Assembly (NCBI GenBank): GCA_019426215.1
Contig: CM033406.1
Span: forward strand, 6,215,001-6,279,000
Length of the DNA stretch: 64,000 bases
DNA from: Buddleja alternifolia
Taxonomy: Eukaryota; Streptophyta; Magnoliopsida; Lamiales; Scrophulariaceae
Reading direction: 5' to 3'
Under the pieces are notes generated by a model. It was not told where the DNA came from. It saw only the letters and a program-made list of their open reading frames with translations, and ran no database searches. Within the stretch, counting starts at the first letter, position 1; every line of letters starts with the position of its first letter. A program made the translations under genes and the position numbers. Positions 54,243 to 64,000 of the stretch are shown one piece after another.

Positions 54243-54905
54243 ATGGCCAAAAATCCACTTTCAACAATCCTAGATTCCAATAGACTTGTCGGTCCCAACT
54301 ACGTCGATTGGTACCGAAACCTTAAGCTTGTGTTTCAAAGTGAGTGCAAGGATAGCGTATTGGAAGTGCCTTTGCCTCGTGTCACTCGCACAAGCACTGA
54401 TGATGAACGTGCCGCTTTTGATAAGTGGACCGATGATAATATCCAAGTGAGATGTATCATGATGGCTTCGATGACTAATGAGCTTCAAAAGCAGTTTGAG
54501 CACGTGACCATCTCTAAGGATATTATCAAGAGTCTCGAGGAGCTCTATGGCACTCGAACTAGGAGGGAGAGATTCGCAATCTCTAAAGAGCTATTCCGCG
54601 CTCGCTTGCACGAGGGATCGTCAGTCGATGATCATGTTTTACGTATGATCATTCTTATTAATAAGCTTTCCGATCTTGGTGTAAAACTTGAGACCGAGCT
54701 TTCTGTTGACCTCGTGCTTCAGTCCCTTCCAAAGTCATTTGACCAGTTTGTCATTAACTACAACATGAATCAACTTGAGGCTTCATTACCCTAGTTCTTG
54801 AACATGTTGAAGAGTGCAGATGCCACCATCAAGAAAGATAAGCCGGTACTGCTTGTTGGTTCCTCATCCCGTTCCAAGGGCCATAAGGCCAATAAGGACA
54901 AGGGG
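54243..54905 (+). pseudogene. gag: Copia E gag, N-terminal part, cut by D
   Basis: Start taken at the ATG of MAKNPLSTILDSNRLVGPNY (54243), because it fits the family N terminus (F: MTNPLKVLLEKN), although an upstream in-frame ATG exists at 54207. UBN2/Retrotran_gag_2 blocks: VDWYRNLKLVFQSECKDSVL, WTDDNIQVRCIMMASMTNEL, IKSLEELYGTRTRRERFAIS and VLQSLPKSFDQFVINYNMNQ. Stop TAG at 54792-54794. Homology continues to a Lys-rich segment (SADATIKKDKPVLLVGSSSR) and ends at about 54905, where the D LTR begins on the opposite strand. It is the best preserved Copia gag N terminus in the window. Confidence 0.8.
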
Positions 54906-56121
54906 ATTAATATATAATCCAATTAAATATGTATTGATTAAATCAATGTTAATTAATTAATCAAATAATTAATTATTATTCTAGTCTAAATAATTAATTA
55001 ACCTAGTCAATTAAATATTCAAACTAATTAATTTAATTTACCATTGTTTAATCCAATTAAACAACCAATTAAATTAATTTCTCCAATTAATTAATTCATC
55101 CTTCCCAAGGACAAATTATCAGAACACCCTCCAAATACAAGACATAATTTCCCCATCTATTCCTTTATAGCGCGACTCTCTATGTTTGTCTCAATTGGCA
55201 ATGGGAGGATACCAAAGGATGTGGGTGACACCTAGCCAACACCGTGGCCCCACATCATAGCCCAACCAAGTACAATGATTATATCATTACGAACCTCTAG
55301 ATTATGATATTGTATGAGTATAAGCTCTTCACTGACGTATCCCGATCGAGTGAGAGTCATGAAATATGTCAAACTCACAGGACTTGATGATATGCTTAAG
55401 AATCATAGTAATATGAGATCACTAAACACGAGTTAGTTCATCAGCTCTGGCCAGAGACTTTCAATCTCATTTACCTATGACCGCATAGGATACTCCTCGT
55501 TTACTTTCGAGACAGTGAATTCCATCTTGGTAATCACTTCACATGCTACTTGCCCATTGGAACGCATTTCGAGCTCGGCCCCACCAACAGGTGAATTGGG
55601 CCTAACTACTCTAGTGACAGAATCCAACGTCACAAGCACACTGTGACCGTAACTCCTCAGGTCTAAGGCTCATGCATACCTTCATAATCAGTAATCCAAT
55701 CATTGACAGTCATTGAGTAAAAACCCATGTGATCAGATTACTACGAGCCGTGTTCGAATACACTAATCCCATCAATGTATCTATGACACAAACTCCCACT
55801 ATCCCATAGTGTTCGACTGGCACTCCTTTGTCAGAGTATGTATCATACAAGTCCATACAAATCTCAATGCCCAATTGAGATTCTCCGACTTGCGAACGAT
55901 TTAAGTGATCAAGTATCAAACCCTTTTAGTGCCCATCTCCTCAAGGAGTGTGAAGGTTTGCCTTGACATACATGGACTAGTTGTTAATTTAAAACTTATA
56001 GATGCCATCAAGAATTATACGAATAACATAATATTGCCTTTATATTAATTAGAGGTTGTACAATATAAACTCATGCCTCATATTCTAACTCCTCGTTGGC
56101 ATCGACGACACATTCCCAACA
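54906..56121 (-). repeat. Copia D 3' LTR, distal end truncated
   Basis: On the minus strand it starts TGTTGGGAATGTGTCG at 56121 after a tract GCAAGTGGGAGAT, and is homologous to the A, C, F and G LTRs. The palindrome is decayed (CTCTGGCCAGAG near 55444). It ends in an AT-rich block abutting E gag, so its last part is missing. Confidence 0.75.
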
Positions 56122-56129
56122 ATCTCCCA

Positions 56130-58800
56130 CTTGCATTCAATGCCAATCGCTATGGTATTAAATACCCATCTTCTAAAGATGTCGCTCTAGCACCGCCTGT
56201 GACAATACCCAGTGAGTGGGTCAGCCGTTAAATAGGCTGAGCTTATTTTCTACAAGGCTACATCGCCCTTTCCAACGATCTCTCAAGAGATGTTGTATCT
56301 CTCACCATTTGTCTGGATTTGTGAGACCTAGACTCCTTTCATACGCATGAGCTTCATTTCATCACAGTGAAGTGACAATGCAAGCTCCACGTTAGGGACC
56401 AATAGAAGTTCTATCACGAACTTCAGATCCAAACATTTTCCTTTGACAGCTTCCAAGGCATTTCATATTCATTTTCAGTAGTAGAGTATTGTACTTGGAA
56501 CCTTTCAAAGTTACTACTCCACAATTGAGGGTGAATACTAACCCAAAGTGGAAGTTTTAATTTCCTTTGTCAAACTCAAGGTTCAAGTAAGTATAAAATT
56601 TCCAGTATCAGTTCTCCATAGGCATAGACGAAGAATATATCCTAAGTTCTTCTCAAGTACTTCATGATATATTTTATGTCTACCCATTGCTCTTCCTCTC
56701 TAGGCAAGAACCCTTTCTCAGATCTTCTTCCTAAATTGCTTTAGGATTTATTCTAAGCAAAGGGCTTGGGAAGGGCCCATTATCCTATTCGCCCTATTTT
56801 CATAGGTGCGAATTATAAGGATAACGATAGCTTCTCCCAAGTCTTTCATGGAGAATATGCTCGATATTTATGTCTGGACATAGTCAATGAGCCCACATCA
56901 TTTCTCATAAAATGATATCTCGCTCCCACTGACGTTATTGCACACAGATGGTCTCTCTTTGTTTAGATGATATCATAATTCCAAATTATGTCATCAAAGT
57001 GAAGATTCTAACTACTAGAGGTCCGCTTAAATCCATAAATGGATTTATACAACATGTAGACCTTATGAGAATTGACCTCAAATGTGAAACCCTTGGGCTG
57101 TTCGAAATAGGTTTCCTTCTAGAGGAATCCATTTATGAACGAGTCTTCACATCCATGTGTCAGATTTTCATATTATTGGTGTGTTGTTATCGAAAGTAAG
57201 ATTCTAATGGATTTGATTGTAGCTGTGGCAAAGGGGCTTCCTCATAGTCAATGCCCTTCTTTTTACTACACCCTTTCTCCATCAACCTGGCCTTGCCATT
57301 TGAATCAATCTTTCTCTTGTAGATGTATTCGCCCCTGACGAGTACAAAACTCTTGAGGCTATCTACTGGAGTCCAAGATTGATTCAAATATATCTAATCC
57401 ATCTTCACTTTCATAACCTCGACACCTTCTCGTAGAGTCCATATCCACCATCGATTTGTTATGGTAGAGGGATTGTATCCTTGGTTCTCCTCTGCTACAT
57501 CATTCATCATATGCTTTCTATGTAGCAAACAACCACTTCTCTCAGGTGGCTGAGAGACTCTTCCATATCAATCGTTGGTGGTTGTGTTTTAATGGGCTTT
57601 GTTTGGTTCCTTGAATAGTAGTGTCCTAAGATGTTTTGTTTTATTCTTTTAGAATAATCTTTCCACCTTCTCCAATTTCTCAAACTATCTTATCTTCAAG
57701 ACAACAGACCTCTAAGGCCATAATGATCCCCTGATCAACATGTAAGTAGAAAGAGTTCTCCCACTGAATCTTTGGGATAACTAACAAAACGTACTTTTAA
57801 GGACCAAGCCTCTAGATTCTTTACCTTTATCTTTTCTACGTAGGTTGGGAATTCCCATACCATCACATGTTTAAGATCAGGCTTCCACTGGCGCCACATC
57901 TGATATGGTGCCGTAGGAATGAATTTGGAGAATATCTATTCAAGATGAACCTATGAGTAGCGCAAGACTCACTATGAATTGGGTAATTCTATGTAGCTTA
58001 GCAGAATGAGTCATGTCTAACAAAGTCTCATTCTTGCATACTACTACCCTATTCATTTGTAAAGTCGCTGGAAAGGTCAACTGTGAAACTATGTTACGTT
58101 CTTTTAGGAACGAGTCAAATTAGGAAATCATACACTTGACATTACAATCCAATTGTAGTGTCTTAGTAAGATACCATTTATTCAACCATAGACGTCAGTA
58201 TGCACAAACTTTAGAACTTGAGCAGCCCTTTAATATGTTCCCTGTGAAGGGAGATTTGATCATCTTGCCTATGAGATAAGATTCTTTAGTTTGGATAGGG
58301 ATCCAATCCCAATGGGCTTGTACCCCCACATTTATCCTAACTAGTGAATCTTGTGCTCGTAAGGCATTACCTAATCTTTAGGTGTCAAACAATTCTACCA
58401 GTTCATTTCTAGCATACTACGTTATCTAGATTATGTGTTCACAGTATACTAATTCCAAACTTTCAAATCGTGTTAACAATTTTAGTAAGGATGTATTGTT
58501 CCCACACTTATTTCCAAAATAAATGCCATGGAAGTTATTACCAAACTTAAAGAAGTACCATTTCTTGACCAAGTCAAAAAATGATAACTTTCTGAATGTC
58601 ATTTGATAAAACTAATCAATCATCCAAACGTGTTCAGAATTATGAAAGAACAGAGGTGGTCTATATTTGGATACACCCGACACTATGTCTGGTTCCAATA
58701 TTGATCACCTCTTGTTTCCCCAGCTTTTGTACTTCTTTCTAATTCTTCAATCATGAGCACTAGCTCTAGAATGTAGAATACTAAAAATTGAGAAAATCGG
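56130..58800 (-). pseudogene. pol: Copia D pol, heavily degraded
   Basis: Minus-strand order from 58800 to 56130: a protease remnant near 58780 (catalytic Asp region altered to HSRASAH), pre-integrase and integrase traces (58700-57800), the GGAGRKIV-like linker (near 57660), an RT piece 57387-57187 (EYIYKRKIDSNGKARLMEKG), the later RT, and RNase H traces near 56650-56330. About 30 bases covering the YVDD box, present in B, are deleted near 56905. Frames change every 100-200 bases. It is the oldest-looking copy here. Confidence 0.72.
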
Positions 58801-61262
58801 CCATAGAAAAGTTATTTCCAAAACACATGGTTCTATGTCCAGTGCGCCTCATATTTAAGCCTTACTCATCGTCCCATTCTTAGAATTGAGTAATGCTTGG
58901 TTCAAGCATACAAATCAATGACTGTGAACTGAGGACCTTCCTCATGTTTCTAAGTGTGTTGATTTGGTTAGGCCAGTTCAGACAAAATCTTCGAGCATAA
59001 TTTTAAACGGGTTGATTTTCAAGAGAGAGATATAATAAACGCAGAAAATAAACAAGATTTAATTCAGACATTTATATTGCACACAAGTAAAAATAGGACT
59101 TTAATTTTACTTGGCTCCCACTATATTTTTCGAAATATTGCACTCCCACTACAATTTTCGGAAATCTCGTTGGATAGATTTCGTAGTGAGTATTGAGTTC
59201 TTCAAATAATTCAATGGGTTGCAACCCAACCGATTTCTAGCCCACTGATTATTAAAAGTGGTGTCGTACACTAATTTATCCAATAAATGATTCAATACCT
59301 TTTCTCATAGTTCACCAAACAGCAACCGAACAGGTTTCTAAGCTCGTGAACTACCCGAGTTCATTCCCACTAACTCCTATAATCTAACATTTGAATTTGA
59401 CCTTGCAACCGAACAGGTTTCTGGGGTCAAATATGCTTCGATTAAGGCATTCCATGCACTTAATAAAATTTCAAATTATTTCTAAATGCATAACCCCCAT
59501 AACTGGGAAGCATTACACATTTATAGTAATTCTAATTTTAGAAAGCTTAGTGGAGGGAGAGGATGTCCCACATCCTTTACTAACTCGGTATTATTTTAAC
59601 TAGGAGAATTTTAAATATTTCAACAAGGTCTCACAAAGCATATTAACTCATATCATGCTAACATGCATATAAAACGTAGAAAAACCTAGCAATTCTACTA
59701 TTACATATTTTATGGACTATTTAGATCAGCCCAAGCCAATGGGCTAATCACCCTATATATTTTAAGCATGCATAATAAAACATAAATTTAAGTCCATGAA
59801 ATGTGCATCTCATCACATATAACAAGCATTTAACCATAAAAGCACACATGCGATAAGAGCATAAAAATAAATTTAATTATTTTGTTAATCAAATCCAATT
59901 TGATTATTACAAAATTAAATCCCATTTAATTTTGTCACTGAGACTAAATCCCATTTAATCGAAGTGAAATTAAATCCAATTTAATTTTATGTGATCGAAA
60001 AACCTATATCATAATCAATTAAATCTTATTTTGTTCATAACAAAACTAAATTTAATTTAATTTTGATATTATGATTAAATTCAATTTATTCTTCATGGAA
60101 TTAAATCCAATTCAATTTCCATTAGAAGATTAATACTAATTTAATCAAAGCAATATTAAATCTATTTGAAATTAATACTTACTTAATTTCAATGGGAGGA
60201 TTAAATCAACTTTAATCTAAGTGGAATTAAGTCCTACTTAATTTTCAAGAAAAAGATTAAATCGATTTCAATCATTGCGAAAACGAGTCTCACATAATTT
60301 CCATGAAAAATGATTAAATCAACTTAGATCTTAGTGAAATTAAGTCCCACTCAATTTCTATGAAAAGATTAAATTAATTTCAATTAGTGTGATATCAAGT
60401 CAAACTTAATTTCAATGGGAATGATTAAATCAATTTTAATCCTAGTGAAATTAAGTCCTACTTAATTTCAATAAAAGATTAAATTAATTTCAATCAATGT
60501 GAAATTAAGTCCTAATTAATTACTATGGGCTTACAAATCCAATGACTAAATCCAATTTAATCATTATAAAATTAAAAATAATTTAATTAAGTAGATAATT
60601 AAAATTAATTCAATTTTGATAGGTGATTAAATCTAATTTAACCAACTTGCAAAATATAAATCCAATTTAATTAATAACTAAATTGAAACTAATTTAATTT
60701 TGATAAGTAAATTAAAATAAATTTAATTTAATATAAATCAAATCCAATTTAATTCATTATAAATTAAATCCGACTTAATTTACTTTAAAAGAAAAAGAGC
60801 CAAATCAATCCAAAAATGGATCCAGCCCAATAAGATAATAAAGCAGTGCTGCTGGGCCAACCCAGCATTTGCTCAATCTTCTATAGGGCCGAACGAGCTG
60901 GGCCATGCCCAGCCTTTTTGAATTAATTTATACATGTTGGGCCAAGCCCAGCACTTAAGCTAGTGTATGTTAGGCCTGACCCAACAATACACCAGCCTGT
61001 AGTCCTAGTGGGCAACAGGTCTTCTTCTTCACTTCAGGCGCCGTCATCGGCGCCTAACGCCGCGGCCATGGCTTCTCCAGCCATAGCTGCGATGTCCGGT
61101 GCCGCCGCCTTTGCCTGTAATTTTTTCGACCACCACCGCCCCGGTAATTTCGCGACCAAAAGAACACTAGCACAAATCAGATTCCGCATGGCTGTTCAAG
61201 CAGCTATCTCCGGCGATTTTAGCCGGATTTCGATAGCCCAGCAGCGCATCTTTCTTTCGATG
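58801..61262 (-). other. Long leader of Copia D; gag missing
   Basis: No gag ORF lies upstream of the protease remnant, so gag is deleted. Minus-strand sequence 59700-59440 matches the leader after the C LTR (50080-50350). AT-rich tandem repeats (59870-60790) and a GC-rich block with GGGCC/GGCCC words and CGCC/GGCG (60830-61260) follow. Three copies of GCAACCnAACnGnTTTCT lie at 59222, 59324 and 59406. The 5' LTR must lie beyond the window. Confidence 0.55.
60199..60520. repeat. AT-rich tandem repeat, period about 56 bases
   Basis: GATTAAAT recurs at 60199, 60255, 60312, 60367, 60423 and 60477 (spacings 56, 57, 55, 56, 54). Each unit also contains GTGAAATTAAGTCC-type words. Less regular copies extend to about 59870 and 60790. 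Confidence 0.75.
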
Positions 61263-61267
61263 ATTAC

Positions 61268-61599
61268 TGATAGGAGTCATTTTTACACGTGCTTTTAGCC
61301 CTTTTATTGGCGATTTAGGTCCATTTATAGCTTGAATTGTGCCACTCGTACCTTTAATATGTGTGTTAAGTGAATTCAGGTGTTAAGCGAAGATACACGA
61401 AGAAAAGGGTAAAAGATGGCATTTCAAATGAACTCTAGAGAAGCATTCGCACGCTGGCGCCCGAAGAAAAGAAAAGGCAACCCACGCAGTACGGCTCCTA
61501 GGCGCCACATATCCTGCGCCTAGGCGTGTTACCATCCGCGCTCGAGTGCCATCATACACGTGCCTGGGCGCCGCCCAACTTTTACCCCAAGAAACCCCC
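61268..61599 (+). repeat. H 5' LTR, truncated
   Basis: The first ~195 bases match the 3' LTR with about five differences. It lacks an internal ~36 bases with the palindrome GCGCCTAGGCGC, and stops matching after AAGAAACCCCCGG near 61599. Confidence 0.8.
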
Positions 61600-62568
61600 G
61601 GATATATTAACCTAGATTTTTTATGTTGTTTTGAGATGATTAGTTGCTTATGGGTCCATAATTGTGTTAAATGAATGAATGATTGAGATGTGATTGGTAT
61701 GACCTTAAAAATTTGGTCAGGCCAACGAGTATTGGAGGTCACCAAAGCACCATTGCCTATATACTATACTCGTTGAGCTAATTTGAGCTTTACTCAAGCC
61801 AATCGGGAATGAGTTGAATAAAAGACCTCGTTCTATTTCGTAGCCTTTTCCACTTGGGTGATTAAGTTCATAGGAGTGTCTTAACACTTAGCACCCTAAA
61901 ACCCTCTGGTTTGGGAGTTGTTGATCCAAAGCCCGTTACATGGGTGGCAAAGAAGATCTAAAGAGGTAGAACATTACATGAGGCCATATGTTGATTATAA
62001 GCTTAAATCGCTTTGAAGTGTGAAATGTCAATGTAAAGTGAATTGAAGTGAGCACAATTTAACCTTAAGGCTGCCTATGATTCGATGAGCTTTATGATCT
62101 ATCGAAAGTTAGTAGATATGGGGAATGTTTCCGAGCATGGTAGGGATGCCTTTCAATCATAATGTCCTAGATCTTATCCCACTGCACCCTTTGGAAATTG
62201 GTTCGATTCTAAGTGTTGAATGAGCATTGTCTTCATTTGTATACATATTGTTGAGCTTTATTGTCACTTGATTAGTGCCATTGCATCATAGTTCTTATTT
62301 CGAGTTGTAGTGGTTGGTTTGAGCTAAACATCCTTCAATTTTGTGGGTATATCGTATGCAAACCCTCACGTGACTATAACTCGTCCTTTGACGTAACTCA
62401 AGAGTATAAAGGCTTGTTGCATTCGCTAAATGCAATCGTGTACTCCACGAAAGCGAGTTAGGTAGTTTTTGTTTTTTTCTGTTTCTCCCGTGTGTGATGA
62501 TGATTTTCTTTTCCTATCCTATAGCTCTTATTGCTCGAGGACGAGCAATTGTTAAGTTTTGGGGGGGT
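61600..62568 (+). other. H internal remnant
   Basis: No gag or pol. Non-coding 3' region of a Gypsy element, ending CTCGAGGACGAGCAATTG and the polypurine tract TTTTGGGGGGG at 62557-62567. Confidence 0.65.
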
Positions 62569-63894
62569 TGATAGGAGTCGTTTTTGCAAGTGCTTTTAGC
62601 CCTTTTATTGGCGATTTAGGTCCATTTATAGCTTGAATTGTGCCACTCGTACCTTTAATATGTGTGTTAAGTGAATTCAGGTGTTAAGCGAAGATACACG
62701 AAGAAAAGGGCAAAAGACGGCATTTCAAATGAACTCTAGAGAAGCATTCGCACGCTGGCGCCTAGGCGCCACATTACTCATGCCTGGGCGCCAGCCGAAG
62801 AAAAGAAAAGGCAACCCACGCAGTACGGGGCCTACGCACCACACATCTTGCCCCTAGGCGTGATACCATCCGCGCCCGAGCGCCGTCATACGCGGGCCTG
62901 AGCGCCGCCCGACTTTTCCCCTAAGAAACTCCTGCCACGTAGGCGGCGCCGATTCACCAGCGCCTGGGCGCCGTTGTAACCATTTTTAGGAGCTATAAAA
63001 GGATATTTTCAGCTCATTTGAAGGGTTCGAATTCCTGGGGATTGAAGGCATATTTCTGGGTTTTTGAGCCATTTTTTCATGAATTGGAAGGAGAAGGAAA
63101 GGGATTTGGTTAGAGATTGAAGATCTAAAACAAGGATTCATCATCAAGCAATTGAGAGAGTTTTCATTATTTGCATTTACATGTTTATTTACATGAATAT
63201 GTATATGTTTGTATTGGATTTTCTTAAAGCCTTGATAAGAGGCTAAATTGTAGTACTAAAGCCTTGTGAAGGCCTATTTTACAAATCAATATATGTGACG
63301 TGAATTTTTGTATTAATTCTCCTATTGCTTTGTGTGTGTTGATTTTGTGCTTTTATCACAATCATATGCTTGATCACCATATGCTTGCTATTGTGCCTAT
63401 TCTATCCATTCGAAAGAACATAGGTTAGGGTGCAACAAGAATCAACACATCATCCGAAACTAATGTGGAATTGCCCCTAGAAATAGGTAAAGATTTTCGG
63501 GTGCTATTAGCCGGATTTAGAGAACCGTCAAATAATCATAGGATTATTATGAGCCGAGACATCGGGTAATAGTTAATTAAGGAATTTTCACCAAAGCAAT
63601 AGGAGTCTAATAATTCGAGGAGTAACTCATATATATTGACGAGTAGATTTGGTTGTAGCATGTGCCTTAGTCATTTTATCACTCTTGAGATTTAATCAAT
63701 AGTCCATTTCTCTTTTGTCCTTCGTTTATTCTATCAATTCTTGCAATTTACTTTATTTGTCTTTTCTTTTATTGAAAATCTAAAGCTAAAACCCAAGTCT
63801 CCGTGGTTCGACAACCAGGACTTATTTTGTCCACTTTTATTACCACCACGACTAGTACACTTGCTATTCAAGCACGTTAGGTATTAGCGTGTCA
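62569..63894 (+). repeat. H 3' LTR (complete, 1326 bases)
   Basis: Starts TGATAGGAGTCG right after the polypurine tract and ends GCGTGTCA. It carries several GGCGCC palindromes (62750-62980), a likely TATA box CTATAAAAGG near 62993, and CCGTGGTTCGACAACC near 63802, a block seen near the U5 of plant Gypsy LTRs. Confidence 0.85.
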
Positions 63895-64000
63895 ATTACG
63901 CCGTCTTCAGTAGCGAAAACTGGCAACGACTGAGGCGATATCGACGCAGCTCTCCGTGATGCAAATCAACGCCAAAGAGTGGTCGGCGTCAAAGCTCCGT
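63895..64000 (-). other. D leader resumed after H
   Basis: GC-rich sequence continuing 60990-61267 once H and one ATTAC are removed. No gene is seen before the window ends. Confidence 0.5.

Larger units (their letters stand above)
61268..63894 (+). mobile_element. Compact Gypsy-type element H with target duplication ATTAC
   Basis: Flanked by ATTAC (61263-61267) and ATTAC (63895-63899). Two direct LTR copies begin TGATAGGAGTC; the 3' one is complete and the 5' one lacks its distal part. The internal region has no ORF but ends with CTCGAGGACGAGCAA and a G-rich polypurine tract, both typical of plant Gypsy elements. It is inserted in D's leader, since GC-rich sequence resumes at 63900. Confidence 0.85.

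Noticed and set aside
60963..61298. GC-rich ORF of 111 codons (Ala/Ser-rich) as a host exon
   Set aside because: It lies in D's leader and runs into the H LTR. The equivalent GC-rich block after the C LTR is also non-coding.
61383..61745. Minus-strand ORF of 120 codons
   Set aside because: It spans the truncated H LTR and internal remnant, with no domain.
1..64000. CRISPR arrays, rRNA or tRNA genes, bacterial operons
   Set aside because: None seen. The repeats found are LTRs, tandem duplications or AT-rich satellite-like units in plant DNA.

Overview
This is plant nuclear DNA, most likely gene-poor heterochromatin of a dicot. I see no host protein gene, rRNA, tRNA or CRISPR array. Almost every base that can be assigned belongs to LTR retrotransposons, and they are nested, truncated and fused to one another. 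The evidence is Ty1/Copia integrase, reverse transcriptase and RNase H motifs, initiator-Met-tRNA primer sites, polypurine tracts, TG...CA termini and target-site duplications. No full-length intact element is present. Species cannot be fixed from the sequence.

Three groups of element are present. (1) Sireviruses (Copia elements with an extra long ORF after pol): S1 (1-7833), the 3' remnants Y1 (7834-11774) and Y2 (11775-16431), M (minus strand, 18992-22984) and S2 (31093-42018). (2) A second Copia group with 1.2-1.7 kb LTRs beginning near TGTTAG: A (minus, 23502-28110), F (28347-31090), solo LTR G (34769-36398, inside S2), B (minus pol piece, 42019-43400), C (43402-48984), E (up to 54905) and D (minus, 54906 to past the window end). 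(3) Gypsy: an LTR-like fragment (16432-17090) and a compact element H (61268-63894) bounded by the duplication ATTAC. Two short DNA transposons are also present (17834-18602 and 28551-29323).

Layout. In 1-16431 three same-strand Sireviruses appear stacked. S1 ends exactly at its 3' LTR, and the next base is the middle of Y1's env-like gene. Y1 ends exactly at its 3' LTR, and the next bases are the middle of Y2's env-like gene. In 16.4-31 kb lie DNA-transposon debris, M and A on the minus strand, and the F LTR with gag. In 31-42 kb S2 is split by solo LTR G and flanked on the right by B. In 43.4-48.98 kb C keeps one reading frame broken only by stops. In 49-64 kb lie long Copia leaders, E's primer site and gag, D in reverse, and H inserted in D's leader.

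The points most worth following are: a three-way-junction fold in the last 95 bases of every Sirevirus LTR, with compensatory base changes; short phase-1 introns in the env-like gene, one of them shared by two copies; two strongly diverged env-like types (alpha, beta) behind nearly identical pol genes; and an over-represented AAGCGTC-type motif confined to the Sireviruses.
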